The position numbers and the translations under genes were made by a program. The notes under the pieces were generated by a model. The model had not been told where the DNA came from, ran no database searches, and saw nothing but the letters and a program-made list of their open reading frames with translations. DNA of 15,688 nucleotides from Solobacterium sp. (GTDB taxonomy: Bacteria; Bacillota_I; Bacilli_A; Erysipelotrichales; Erysipelotrichaceae), in NCBI GenBank assembly GCA_017543005.1, contig JAFWEA010000327.1, positions 1 through 15,688 on the forward strand, written 5' to 3'. This document shows, in pieces, positions 1 to 7,969 of this stretch. The stretch's first letter is position 1, and every line of letters starts with the position of its first letter.

Positions 1-423
1 CATACGATCAATCCGCTGGTGGACATCTACAATTCCGCCAGTCTGCGGTATGCGCTGCCGGTCGGCTCGGAAGACATGGATACGTTTGTCGGGGACCTGC
101 GGCTGACCATCACGGAAGGCGGCGATGATTTCCATCTGATCGGCGATGAGGAGAGCAGTCAGTCCCTGCCGGGTGAACTGGTCTACAAGGATGATGCCGG
201 CGCTGTCTGCCGCTGCTTCAACTGGCGGGACGGTGAGCGGACCATGATCACCGGGAAGACCAGAAATGCCTTCATGATTATCGAGAATCTGGAACCGGAA
301 CGGATCGATGATCTGAATGCCATTATGGATTTCGTGCAGGAAAATGCCGAAAAGTACCTGCATGCTGATGTAAAAAAGACCATTCTGGATATTAACAATC
401 CGGAAATGGTCATCAGTGAATAA
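1..423 (+). CDS. B3/4 domain protein, 5'-truncated by the window edge
   Basis: The open frame runs in from base 1 and stops at TAA 421-423, so the true start lies outside the window; the ATG at 19 is internal. The segment NPLVDIYNSAS followed by RYALPVGSEDMD resembles the B3/4 fold of the phenylalanyl-tRNA synthetase beta chain, which also occurs as a free-standing protein. Family knowledge: B3/4 domains bind tRNA and in PheRS act in editing mischarged tRNA; free-standing bacterial copies are mostly uncharacterised. The visible 140 residues hold the conserved core, then an RNAFMIIENLEP segment and a helical tail, with no catalytic synthetase motifs. A role in tRNA quality control is inference. 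The gene converges on proA and ends at a hairpin at 465-490. Confidence 0.8.
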   Translation, partial: HTINPLVDIYNSASLRYALPVGSEDMDTFVGDLRLTITEGGDDFHLIGDEESSQSLPGELVYKDDAGAVCRCFNWRDGERTMITGKTRNAFMIIENLEPERIDDLNAIMDFVQENAEKYLHADVKKTILDINNPEMVISE

Positions 424-464
424 AATCAGATAATTCACAAGATTGTTGTAAAAACAACATAACG

Positions 465-494
465 AAAATGCGGACCGAAATCCGCATTTTTTCT
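465..494. terminator. Shared intrinsic terminator between the B3/4 gene and proA
   Basis: A perfect 10-bp stem pairs 465-474 (AAAATGCGGA) with 481-490 (TCCGCATTTT) around a 6-base loop, followed by a run of T on the plus strand. On the minus strand the hairpin lies directly after the proA stop with a shorter run of four T. It can therefore serve both convergent genes, more strongly in the plus direction. Confidence 0.8.
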
Positions 495-1750
495 TACCGA
501 ATGTGTCCGGTGCCCAGGATGATGTACTTGCTGGTGCACAGTTCCGCCAGTCCCATCGGGCCTCTGGCGTGCAGTTTCTGGGTGGAAATGCCCATTTCAC
601 AGCCCAGTCCGAACTCACCGCCGTCGGTGAAGCGGGTGCTGGCATTGACATAGACCGCCGCACTGTCAACCGCTGCCGTAAAGCGTTCGGCATGAGTGTC
701 ATCGCGGGTCAGAATGGCATCGCTGTGGTGGGTGGAATGGGTCTGGATGTGCTGAATCGCTTCATCAAGACTGCCGACAACCTTGACCGCCAGAATATAA
801 TCCAGGAATTCCGTATCGAAGTCATCCGGACCGGCCGGTGTGCCGGGAATGATTTCCATGGCTTTCGGATCGAGCCGCAGTTCGACTTCGTGTTTGCCTT
901 TTTCTTTCTGGCCTGAGGTCAAAAGGGTCTGCAGTTTCGGCAGCAGCTCTCCGGCGACAGCCTCATGCACCAGCAGGACCTCTTCGGCATTGCAGACGGA
1001 AGGGCGGGAGCACTTGGCGTTTTCGATGATCTTCAGGGCCATATCGAGGTCGGCAGAGTCATCCACATAGATATGGCAGATGCCGGTGCCGGTTTCAATG
1101 ACCGGGACCGTGGCATTTTCGACACAGGCCTTGATCAGCCCGGCGCCGCCGCGGGGGATCAGCAGGTCGACCAGCCCGTTGGCCGTCATCAGTTCATTCG
1201 AACTGGCCCGGGTTCTGTCTTCGATCAGCTGCACCCGTTCGGCGTGCAGACCGGCTTCCAGCAGACCTTCGTGCAGGGCTTCAACCACCGCATTGGCACT
1301 GTTCCAGGCTTCCTTGCCGCTGCGCAGCACTGCCGTACTGCCGCTTTTGACGATCAGGGCAGCCGCATCGCTGGTCACATTGGGCCGGCTTTCATAGATG
1401 ACGGCAATCACACCGATCGGGCTGGCAATTTTGCGGATGATCAGTCCGTCAGGCCGGATGTATTCATCCAGGACCCGGCCGGCCGGATCGGGCAGTTCAA
1501 TCAGCGCCCGGATGCCGTCTGCCATGCCCTTGATGCGGCCGGCATTGAGCATGAGCCGGTCCAGCATGACTTCCGAAATATGGCCGCGGGCCTGTTCCAT
1601 GTCAATGGCATTGGCCGCAAGGATGGCGTCGGTATGGCGTTCCAGGGCATTGGCCATGGCGGCCAGGGCCCGGTTTTTCTGTTCCGTGGTGGGCGGGGTC
1701 AGCACTGCTTCGGCGTGGGCTTTCTGCAGGATTTCCTGGGTTGTCTTCAT
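494..1750 (-). CDS. proA: Glutamate-5-semialdehyde dehydrogenase (gamma-glutamyl phosphate reductase)
   Basis: Second enzyme of proline synthesis: NADPH-dependent reduction of gamma-glutamyl phosphate to glutamate-5-semialdehyde in the cytosol. The 418 residues match the usual ProA length. Visible family features are IGVIAVIYESRPNVTSDAA (about 112-130), the PRGGAGLI segment (199-206), ETGTGICHIYVD (219-230) and the catalytic-cysteine motif PSVCNA with Cys253. The C-terminal part carries the expected FTDGGEFGLGCEMGIST segment. The ATG start (1748-1750) overlaps the proB stop as ATGA, and AGGAGA (minus strand, 1755-1760) is its ribosome site inside proB. The overlap implies translational coupling with proB. 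Nothing looks damaged. Confidence 0.97.
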   Translation of the reverse strand: MKTTQEILQKAHAEAVLTPPTTEQKNRALAAMANALERHTDAILAANAIDMEQARGHISEVMLDRLMLNAGRIKGMADGIRALIELPDPAGRVLDEYIRPDGLIIRKIASPIGVIAVIYESRPNVTSDAAALIVKSGSTAVLRSGKEAWNSANAVVEALHEGLLEAGLHAERVQLIEDRTRASSNELMTANGLVDLLIPRGGAGLIKACVENATVPVIETGTGICHIYVDDSADLDMALKIIENAKCSRPSVCNAEEVLLVHEAVAGELLPKLQTLLTSGQKEKGKHEVELRLDPKAMEIIPGTPAGPDDFDTEFLDYILAVKVVGSLDEAIQHIQTHSTHHSDAILTRDDTHAERFTAAVDSAAVYVNASTRFTDGGEFGLGCEMGISTQKLHARGPMGLAELCTSKYIILGTGHIR

Positions 1751-2526
1751 GCGTTCTCCTTCTTCCCGATGAACCGGGTGCCGATCGCCTTGCCGTCCAT
1801 GATGTCATACAGCAGGGACGGGTGCGAACCGTTGCAGATAATCATATCGATGCCATGGGTCGTGCAGATCTGCGCCGCCCGCAGCTTGGTGGCCATGCCG
1901 CCGGTGCCCTGCGAGGAATTGCTGCCGCCGCCCAGGGCCATGATCTCTTCGGTGAGCTCCGGCACGACGCTGATGAGCTTTGCATCGGGATCCTTGTGCG
2001 GATCTGCTGTGTACAGGCCGTCGATGTCACTCATCAGGATATTGATATCGGCGTTGATGCAGGTGGCGACGATGGCCGACAGGGTATCATTGTCACCGAC
2101 TGCGATTTCTGCCGTGGCGACCGTATCGTTTTCATTGATGATCGGCAGGACATGCCATTCCAGCAGCTTGGCCATGGTGTTTTCAAAGTTGCCGCGCCGT
2201 TCGGGATCATCCAGGTCCTCCCGGGTCAGCAGGATCTGACCGACAACATGATCGTATTCACTGAAGCGGGTATCGTAGATATCCATCAGCCGGCACTGAC
2301 CGACAGCAGCCGCAGCCTGCTTGCCGGGCATGTCTGCCGGGCGGCCGGACAGGGACAGCCGGCCTACGCCGACGCCGATGGCACCGCTGCTGACCAGGAT
2401 AATCTCGTGGCCGGCATTTTTCAGGTCACTGAGAACCTTGACCAATTCATCAACATGACGGATATTCAGACGCCCGCCCGGATAGGCAAGGGTGGTGGTT
2501 CCTACTTTAACAACGATTCTAGACAT
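1747..2526 (-). CDS. proB: Glutamate 5-kinase, short form without PUA domain
   Basis: First enzyme of proline synthesis: ATP-dependent phosphorylation of glutamate to gamma-glutamyl phosphate. At 259 residues it is the amino acid kinase domain alone; the E. coli enzyme is 367 residues and adds a C-terminal PUA domain. Motifs seen: VVKVGTTTL (5-13, phosphate-binding Lys7), LVSSGAIGVG (about 44-53), INENDTVA and GDNDTLSA (substrate and feedback region), MSDIDGLYTADP (nucleotide region) and GTGGMATKLRAA (phosphate-binding Lys). Lack of PUA is known in several Bacillota and does not imply a broken gene. The ribosome site AAGGAGGT (minus strand, 2530-2537) is complete but lies only about 4 bases from the ATG. 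It forms an operon with proA from the promoter at 2552-2581. Confidence 0.97.
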   Translation of the reverse strand: MSRIVVKVGTTTLAYPGGRLNIRHVDELVKVLSDLKNAGHEIILVSSGAIGVGVGRLSLSGRPADMPGKQAAAAVGQCRLMDIYDTRFSEYDHVVGQILLTREDLDDPERRGNFENTMAKLLEWHVLPIINENDTVATAEIAVGDNDTLSAIVATCINADINILMSDIDGLYTADPHKDPDAKLISVVPELTEEIMALGGGSNSSQGTGGMATKLRAAQICTTHGIDMIICNGSHPSLLYDIMDGKAIGTRFIGKKENA

Positions 2527-2551
2527 GGGACCTCCTTAATTGTTTGTCGAT

Positions 2552-2581
2552 ATTATAAATATGCAGGAAAAAAAGCGTCAA
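2552..2581 (-). promoter_or_regulatory. Sigma-A-type promoter for proBA
   Basis: On the minus strand TTGACG (2576-2581) and a perfect TATAAT (2552-2557) are separated by 18 bases. The predicted start of transcription is near 2545, about 20 bases before the proB ATG, so the leader is too short for an attenuator or T-box. No such good pair is visible in the opposite direction for the nitroreductase gene. Confidence 0.8.
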
Positions 2582-2624
2582 CGAAATTACATGATAAAAT
2601 ATTTCTGCAGGAGGTAATTCCATT

Positions 2625-3146
2625 ATGAAAGAAAAAATCAGCAATCTGCTCAGCAGACGCAGCATCCGCTCCTATAAGCCGGAAGCGGTCAAGGATGAAG
2701 ACCTTCAGACAATTATTGAAGCAGGGCTCTACGCGGCCAGCGGCATGGGAAAACAGTCACCGATCGTCATTGCCGTGACCGATAAGAAAGTCCGCGATGA
2801 ACTGGCAGCCATGAATGCCGAAATCATGGGCCGCCCGGGCACAGACCCGTTCTATGGCGCCCCGGCCGTCCTGGTGGTGCTGGCTGACAAGAGCATTCCG
2901 ACCCATGTCTATGACGGCGCCCTGATGATCGGCAATATGCTTCAGGCCGCATATCAGCTCGGAGTCGGCAGCTGCTGGATTCACCGGGCCAAGGAAGAGT
3001 TCGAGTCCGATTACGGCAAGGAACTGCTGAAAAAGCTCGGCATCGAAGGCGAATACGAAGGCATCGGCAATGTGATCCTGGGATATCCGGCCGAAGATCC
3101 GGAGCCGAAACCGCGCAATGAGGGCCGCGTCTACTTTGTCCGCTGA
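2625..3146 (+). CDS. Nitroreductase-family flavoprotein, copy 1
   Basis: Member of the FMN-dependent nitroreductase fold, which uses NAD(P)H to reduce nitro groups, quinones or other acceptors; the natural substrate cannot be read from sequence. The 173 residues are at the short end for the family. The N-terminal LLSRRSIRSYKPEAV (8-22) is the usual FMN-phosphate-binding Arg-rich start, followed by AASGMGKQSP (38-47, typical [A/P]S.xxNxQP position) and the C-terminal half segment LGVGSCWIHRAKEEF, then VILGYPAE. AGGAGG at 2609-2614 lies 10 bases before ATG 2625. Its TGA overlaps the next ATG by one base (TGATG). It is the first of four co-directional genes, divergent from proBA. Confidence 0.92.
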   Translation: MKEKISNLLSRRSIRSYKPEAVKDEDLQTIIEAGLYAASGMGKQSPIVIAVTDKKVRDELAAMNAEIMGRPGTDPFYGAPAVLVVLADKSIPTHVYDGALMIGNMLQAAYQLGVGSCWIHRAKEEFESDYGKELLKKLGIEGEYEGIGNVILGYPAEDPEPKPRNEGRVYFVR

Positions 3147-3664
3147 TGAATGAACTTTTGGAAATCATGCTGCACCGGCGCAGTGTCCGGAACTTTACCG
3201 GGGAGGCAGTACCGGCGGATCAGCTGGAGATGATCCTGGCGGCCGGCTGTGCCGTGCCCAGCAGCCGGGGTGCCTATCCCTGGCGCTTTCTGCCGGTGAC
3301 GGACCGTTCCCTGCTGGAAGGCATGTCTCATTGCCGCAAGGGGGCAGCCGGCATGCTGAAGAAGGCCGGGGCAGCGATCGTCGTGCTGGGGGATGACCGG
3401 TACGATGCCTGGGTGGAAGACTGCAGTCTCGCCCTGGGCAATATGCATCTGATGGCGGATTATCTGGGTCTTGGCAGCTGCTGGATCCAGGGCCGCATGC
3501 GGGAAGCCGAAGACGGCCGCAGTACGGAAGACTATCTGCGGGAACTGCTCGGATTTCCGGCTGAGCTGAAACTGGAAGCGGTGCTGGCCGTCGGGGTTGC
3601 CGAAAGCCATCCCGATCCCTATACAACAGCCGATTTGAAGACGGATCATATCATCCGCCGCTAG
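3146..3664 (+). CDS. Nitroreductase-family flavoprotein, copy 2
   Basis: A second 172-residue protein with the same architecture as the gene before it: LHRRSVRNFTGEAV (9-22) for FMN phosphate, VPSSRGAYPWRF (37-48) and LGLGSCWIQGRMREAE, with the LAVGVAESHP segment near the end. It is clearly diverged from copy 1, so the pair is either an old duplication or two subfamily members. The first visible good ribosome site is distant, so the TGATG junction suggests re-initiation after copy 1. The proteins might form a heterodimer, since nitroreductases are dimers with the FMN site at the interface; that is inference. Substrate unknown. Confidence 0.9.
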   Translation: MNELLEIMLHRRSVRNFTGEAVPADQLEMILAAGCAVPSSRGAYPWRFLPVTDRSLLEGMSHCRKGAAGMLKKAGAAIVVLGDDRYDAWVEDCSLALGNMHLMADYLGLGSCWIQGRMREAEDGRSTEDYLRELLGFPAELKLEAVLAVGVAESHPDPYTTADLKTDHIIRR

Positions 3665-3677
3665 AAAGAAGGAAACC

Positions 3678-4442
3678 ATGAAACTGATCAGAACAGGAAA
3701 CGGAACCGGACCGGTGGCAGTGCTGCTGCCGGGACTGATTGCCGATGAAGGAAGTCTGGCCGGACTGGCTGAGGCCCTGAGCGACTGTCAGGTCCTGTCG
3801 GTCCGCTATGACGGGCAGAATGAAGGGGCGTTCCGCTCGGCCGATGCCGAAGCGGCAGCCGTCCTCGATCTGCTGAAAAAGGAAGGCATCAATCATATCG
3901 ATCTCTTGTACGGGATCTCGCTGGGGGCCGTGGTCGGCCTGAAGATGCTGGCCCTGCAGCCGGATATTTCCGCACACAATTTCTTTGACGGCGGTCTGTT
4001 TTTCCACTTCAACAAACTGCTGCGTCTGGGCATCAATTCCCAGTTCATGGACTTTGTGCACCAGGCCGTCAAGCTGGATGAAACAGCCGGACTGCAGCTG
4101 GTGAAGAGCCACAGCGCCCTGAAGCAGATCATCGGCACCCCGGTGCCGGCCCAGGACAAGCTGTTTGCCAACATGCTGAAGGTCCTGAGGGAAACCGATG
4201 AAGCCAGCCTGAAGGCCCAGCTGGAGGCGTGCTTTGACTTCCGCTATCCCAGCCTGAGCCAGGACGTGCAGAAGCGGACGATCTTCCTGTTTGCCGATCA
4301 GGATCCGGCGGCCCACTGCCGCAAGGAGACTGCAGCTGCCTATCCGGCGGCTCATATCCTGGATCTGCCCGGTTACGGCTACGGCGGCTTTGTCGCTGCT
4401 GATCCGGCCGGCTATGCGGGTCTGCTGCACGATTTTCTGTAA
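3678..4442 (+). CDS. Alpha/beta-hydrolase-like protein, possible loss of catalytic His
   Basis: The 254 residues read as a compact alpha/beta hydrolase: a first strand VAVLLPGL (13-20) with the oxyanion-loop position, the nucleophile elbow GISLGA (79-84, Ser81), a cap-like segment rich in Phe and Leu (about 100-150), and the acid region LFADQDPA (Asp207 or Asp209). The usual histidine motif, often written GxGH, reads GYGYGG here, with Tyr235 where His is expected. The enzyme may therefore be inactive, use another His, or belong to a subfamily I do not recognise. GAAGGAAA lies just before the ATG, 13 bases after copy 2 of the nitroreductase. Substrate and role unknown. Confidence 0.75.
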   Translation: MKLIRTGNGTGPVAVLLPGLIADEGSLAGLAEALSDCQVLSVRYDGQNEGAFRSADAEAAAVLDLLKKEGINHIDLLYGISLGAVVGLKMLALQPDISAHNFFDGGLFFHFNKLLRLGINSQFMDFVHQAVKLDETAGLQLVKSHSALKQIIGTPVPAQDKLFANMLKVLRETDEASLKAQLEACFDFRYPSLSQDVQKRTIFLFADQDPAAHCRKETAAAYPAAHILDLPGYGYGGFVAADPAGYAGLLHDFL

Positions 4443-4460
4443 GTAAAAGGGGAAGATAAT

Positions 4461-5927
4461 ATGATTGTCGAAAAAACAAGAAACTTCAACGCAAACTGCA
4501 GCACCATCATCATCGGCCGTGATATCTCGACGACCGGCCGGGTCATCGTTGCCCATAATGAAGATGATCCCCACGGCCTGACGGCGACGTATCTGGTCCC
4601 GCGCAAGAAACATGCCCCGGGTGAAACCATCACTTTCGATGACGGCAGTGCCGTCGTGCCGGAAGTGCCGGAGACTTTTGCCTACTACTGGTCGGAAGTC
4701 AGAGCCCCGGGCGGAGAGGCATTTGCGGATCTTTTCTACAATGAACACGGTGTGCTGGTCTGCTCGAACCGGGCTGTCCCATGCCGCAAAAACGATGATG
4801 AAAGCCTGGGCGGCGGCCTGGGTTACGGCATCCGCCGGCTGACCGCGGAGCGGGCCAGAAGTGCCCGGGAAGCCGTGAAGATCATCGGCGAACTGGTGGA
4901 GACATACGGCTATTACAGTGCTCGCATCTACAATGTGGCGGACAAGGACGAAGCCTGGGTTGTCCAGGTGCCGCGCGGTCACAACTGGGTCGCAAAGCGG
5001 GTTCCGGACGATGAAGTCTATTACATGCCGAACTGGTACAGCATCCGCGAGGTCGACTTCAACGACAAATTCCACGCCAACTATTACTGGTCCGAAAACC
5101 TGGTCGCCAATGCCATTGCCGAAGGCTGGTACACCCCGGCCAAAGAGGGGGATTATTCCGACTTTGACTTTGCCATGGCTTATCAGGAGGGCGGCGACAA
5201 GAAGTTTGACTGGCGCCGGGCCGATACCGCCTGGCCGATCCTGCTGGGCCATGAGCCGAAGCAGCTGCGGCAGTTCTCGGAAAAGCCGTCCCGCTACATC
5301 GGTCTGGAAGAATGCCGGGAAGTGCTGAAGAATCACTTTGACGGCAAGGATTACAACATCACCGAAAACGGCATGAAGAGCCCGCATGTCTTTGCCCACT
5401 TTGCGCCGTGCAACTGCATGACCCTGGAGAGCTCAATCGTCCTGTTTGACGATGATCCGCGGCTGACCACCATCTACCGGGCCAACCCGAAACCGTGTGT
5501 GGCCCCGTATATCCCGTGGTTCATGGGCATCAGCGAAGTGCCGGAGGGCTATAACTGGCTGGATGAGGATACCGCCCAGAAGACCCATTTCCGCTGCACG
5601 GAGAAGGATTTCCGCTATGATCCGGACCGGCCATACTGGGCTTACCAGACCCTGCTGTACCTGGTCGAAGCCAATTATGCCGAGAATCATGCCATTGTCC
5701 ATGATGCGGCCAGAAAGTTGGAAGATCAGTGGATCCTGGAGGCGGAATACGTCAAGGAAGCCTACCGCCGGCTTAAGGTCATGAATGAAGCGGCAGCCGT
5801 TGAACTGCTGACTTCGTTTACCAGGGCCAAGTGCGCCGAAGGAAAGCGCTGGGCTCAGGATATGATCCGCACGCTGGGTGAAAGAAAGATCGACCGCACC
5901 GCCGACTGGGACAACGACGGCGAATAA
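4461..5927 (+). CDS. C69-family dipeptidase (PepD-like N-terminal-nucleophile hydrolase)
   Basis: Cytosolic dipeptidase of peptidase family C69, known from lactobacilli as PepD, which hydrolyses a broad range of dipeptides. These enzymes are made with a short propeptide and cleave themselves so that a Cys becomes the N-terminal nucleophile. Here Cys13 in ANCSTIIIGRD is that residue, followed by VIVAHNEDD (28-36), giving a predicted 12-residue propeptide. Other family segments are ADLFYNEHGVLVCSNRA, ARSAREAVKIIGELVETYGYY, DEAWVVQVPRGHNWVAKRV and VPDDEVYYMPNWYSI. The 488-residue length is normal. AAGGGGAAG precedes the ATG, 18 bases after the hydrolase. The operon ends at a terminator just downstream. 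It probably recycles peptides for nutrition. Confidence 0.93.
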   Translation: MIVEKTRNFNANCSTIIIGRDISTTGRVIVAHNEDDPHGLTATYLVPRKKHAPGETITFDDGSAVVPEVPETFAYYWSEVRAPGGEAFADLFYNEHGVLVCSNRAVPCRKNDDESLGGGLGYGIRRLTAERARSAREAVKIIGELVETYGYYSARIYNVADKDEAWVVQVPRGHNWVAKRVPDDEVYYMPNWYSIREVDFNDKFHANYYWSENLVANAIAEGWYTPAKEGDYSDFDFAMAYQEGGDKKFDWRRADTAWPILLGHEPKQLRQFSEKPSRYIGLEECREVLKNHFDGKDYNITENGMKSPHVFAHFAPCNCMTLESSIVLFDDDPRLTTIYRANPKPCVAPYIPWFMGISEVPEGYNWLDEDTAQKTHFRCTEKDFRYDPDRPYWAYQTLLYLVEANYAENHAIVHDAARKLEDQWILEAEYVKEAYRRLKVMNEAAAVELLTSFTRAKCAEGKRWAQDMIRTLGERKIDRTADWDNDGE

Positions 5928-5935
5928 AACACCGG

Positions 5936-5964
5936 AAGAAGAAGGAAATCCTTCTTCTTTTTTT
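5936..5964 (+). terminator. Intrinsic terminator of the nitroreductase-dipeptidase operon
   Basis: A 10-bp stem pairs 5936-5945 with 5950-5959 around a 4-base loop and runs into seven T (5958-5964). It starts nine bases after the dipeptidase stop. Confidence 0.85.
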
Positions 5965-5968
5965 ACAT

Positions 5969-6021
5969 TCCGGACATTTTACAAATAGGATTATGTTACT
6001 ATTTTTACAAGATTGTCCGGA
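5969..6021. promoter_or_regulatory. Nested dyad in the leader of the ABC exporter gene, possible operator or RNA hairpin
   Basis: TCCGGACA (5969-5976) is repeated inverted as TGTCCGGA (6014-6021), and inside this AAATAG (5983-5988) is repeated inverted as CTATTT (5999-6004). The two dyads share nearly the same centre (about 5994-5995). TTTTACAA also occurs twice in direct orientation (5977-5984, 6003-6010). The AT-rich middle includes TATGTTACTAT, a loose -10-like stretch, without a convincing -35. A dimeric repressor or a stem-loop leader could use this dyad; neither is proven. It lies 44 bases before the exporter ATG. Confidence 0.4.
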
Positions 6022-6064
6022 CCTGGCCGCAGCCGGCGCAGATACCGGAAAGGGAGGGATCATC

Positions 6065-7930
6065 ATGTCAATGGGACCCGGCATGGGCCGCATGGGACGC
6101 GGCTTTCTGACAGAAGAAGAAAAGGCGAACCGGCCGAAGGTGACAAAGGCACTGCTCCGGCGGATTTTCTCTTATCTCTTACCGTACTGGAAACAGCTTC
6201 TGCTGGTAATGCTGTGCATTGCCGTTTCTTCCGCCCTGTCTCTGTATCCGTCCATCCTGACCGGCCGGATCATTGACGAAGGCCTGATCGGCCGGGATCT
6301 GAACATGCTGATCCGGCTGATCATCCTGTCGCTGCTGGTGATGCTGTGTGCCAATCTGATCGGCGTGGCGGAGAGCTATCTGAATACCTGGATTGCCCAG
6401 CATATTACCTTTGATATGCGCAATGCCATGTTCCGCCATCTGCAGCAGATGTCCCAGCGCTTCTTCACCACCAACTCCCAGGGGGATATCATCACCCGCA
6501 TGACCAGCGATATCGACGGGGTCCGGCAGGTGATTACGAATACCTTTACCAGCATACTTTCCAATTCGATCACGCTGATGATTGCCCTGATTGCCATGTT
6601 CCGCAAGAACTGGATCCTGGCCCTGATCGGCATTGTCATCGTCCCGCTGTTTACCATTCCCACCCGCCGGGCCGGCCGCACCAGATGGGAGCTGACCCGG
6701 GAATCCCAGGAATGCAATGACAACATCAACGGCATCCTGAACGAAACGCTGTCGGTTTCCGGCCAGATGCTGGTCAAGCTGTTCAACCGGGAGGAGAAGG
6801 AATACAGGAAGTACGAAGCAGCCAATCAGAAGATGATTGATCTGAATATCCGGGAAAGCATGGCCGGCCGCTGGTTCCGGGTGACCATGAGCACATTCTC
6901 CAGCATCGGCCCGATGCTGCTGTACCTGGTCGGCGGCATCCTGATCATGAATTATGACAGTTCCCTGAGTGTCGGTGACATTACGGTGCTGGTGTCGCTG
7001 CTGGGCCGGATGTACGGGCCGGTGAATTCACTGCTGAACATCCAGGTCGACTGGATCCGCTCGATGGCGCTGTTTACCAGACTGTTTGAATACTATGACA
7101 TGCCGGTGGAGATCCGGAATGATCCGAATGCCGTGATCCTGGAAAATCCGAAGGGGAATATCGAATTTGATCATGTCTTCTTCCACTATGATCCGGAACG
7201 GGAAATCCTGAAGGATATCTCTTTCAAGCTGGAAGAAGGCCGCAGTATTGCCATTGTCGGTCCCTCCGGCTCCGGCAAGAGCACAACCATCAACCTGATC
7301 CCGCGGCTCTATGATGTGACCGGGGGCAGTGTCCGCTTTGACGGGGTGGATGTGCGGAAGATTGACCTGACCTTCCTGCGCAGCCAGATCGGCATGGTGA
7401 CCCAGGAAACATACCTGTTCAACGGGACGATCAGAGAGAACCTGCGGTATGCCCGGGAAGATGCCACGGAAGAGGAGATCGTGGAAGCCTGCAAGAAGGC
7501 CAATATCCATGATTTCATCATCGCCCAGCCGGATGGCTATGACACGATGGTCGGCAACCGCGGCCTGAAACTCTCCGGCGGGGAAAAACAGCGGCTTTCG
7601 ATTGCCCGGGTGCTGCTGAAGGATCCGGCCGTCATGATCTTCGACGAAGCGACTTCATCGCTGGATTCCATCTCGGAAAGCAAGATCCAGGAAGCGATTG
7701 ACCCGCTGATCGAGTCCCGAACCAGCATCCTGATTGCCCACCGGCTGTCCACGATCCTGGCGGCGGATGAAATCATTGTCATCAAGGCTGGGGAGATCGT
7801 CGAGCGCGGCCAGCATAAGGACTTGGTGAAACAGGGCGGGGTCTATACGGAACTGTACCGCACCCAGTTCGGCCGGGAGATTGAAAAGAAAGCGGCCCCG
7901 GCCGGCGAACCGGTGGCGGCCAATGCCTGA
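6065..7930 (+). CDS. ABC-type exporter half-transporter (permease fused to ATPase)
   Basis: Membrane exporter with six predicted helices (about 30-325) followed by an ATPase domain. Nucleotide-binding motifs are complete: Walker A GPSGSGKST (399-407), Q-loop MVTQETYLFN, signature LSGGE (503-507), Walker B VMIFDE (523-528, catalytic Glu528) and the H-loop IAHRLST (His559). I choose ATG 6065, giving 621 residues, because AGGGAGG lies just upstream at 6050-6056; an in-frame ATG at 5993 falls inside the dyad and has no ribosome site. The N-terminus MSMGPGMGRMGRG is typical of multidrug/lipid-type half exporters. No partner half is adjacent, so it may work as a homodimer. Substrate cannot be told; multidrug, lipid or peptide export are possible. 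Confidence 0.93.
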   Translation: MSMGPGMGRMGRGFLTEEEKANRPKVTKALLRRIFSYLLPYWKQLLLVMLCIAVSSALSLYPSILTGRIIDEGLIGRDLNMLIRLIILSLLVMLCANLIGVAESYLNTWIAQHITFDMRNAMFRHLQQMSQRFFTTNSQGDIITRMTSDIDGVRQVITNTFTSILSNSITLMIALIAMFRKNWILALIGIVIVPLFTIPTRRAGRTRWELTRESQECNDNINGILNETLSVSGQMLVKLFNREEKEYRKYEAANQKMIDLNIRESMAGRWFRVTMSTFSSIGPMLLYLVGGILIMNYDSSLSVGDITVLVSLLGRMYGPVNSLLNIQVDWIRSMALFTRLFEYYDMPVEIRNDPNAVILENPKGNIEFDHVFFHYDPEREILKDISFKLEEGRSIAIVGPSGSGKSTTINLIPRLYDVTGGSVRFDGVDVRKIDLTFLRSQIGMVTQETYLFNGTIRENLRYAREDATEEEIVEACKKANIHDFIIAQPDGYDTMVGNRGLKLSGGEKQRLSIARVLLKDPAVMIFDEATSSLDSISESKIQEAIDPLIESRTSILIAHRLSTILAADEIIVIKAGEIVERGQHKDLVKQGGVYTELYRTQFGREIEKKAAPAGEPVAANA

Positions 7931-7932
7931 AG

Positions 7933-7941
7933 TGTTATAAT
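7933..7941 (+). promoter_or_regulatory. Extended -10 promoter for the MscS gene
   Basis: TGTTATAAT is a perfect TG-n-TATAAT extended -10 element, three bases after the exporter stop. No good -35 lies 17 bases upstream, as is common for extended -10 promoters. Transcription would start near 7948, giving a leader of about 22 bases with AAAGGAAG as ribosome site. It would allow the channel to be expressed independently of the exporter. Confidence 0.6.
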
Positions 7942-7969
7942 TTAGAAAAACAGAAAGGAAGATAATACC

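Noticed and set aside
965..2239. Plus-strand open frame of 424 codons
   Set aside because: Antisense to proA and proB, which are certain. The composition is that of a shadow frame and no ribosome site precedes it.
3651..5399. Long minus-strand open frame of 582 codons
   Set aside because: It lies opposite the hydrolase and dipeptidase genes, which have family motifs and ribosome sites. Its product is Gln/Val/Phe/His-rich, as is typical of antisense translation of GC-rich genes, with no recognisable domain.
5993..6064. Upstream start of the ABC exporter giving 645 residues
   Set aside because: The ATG at 5993 lies within the dyad with no ribosome site. AGGGAGG fits the ATG at 6065.
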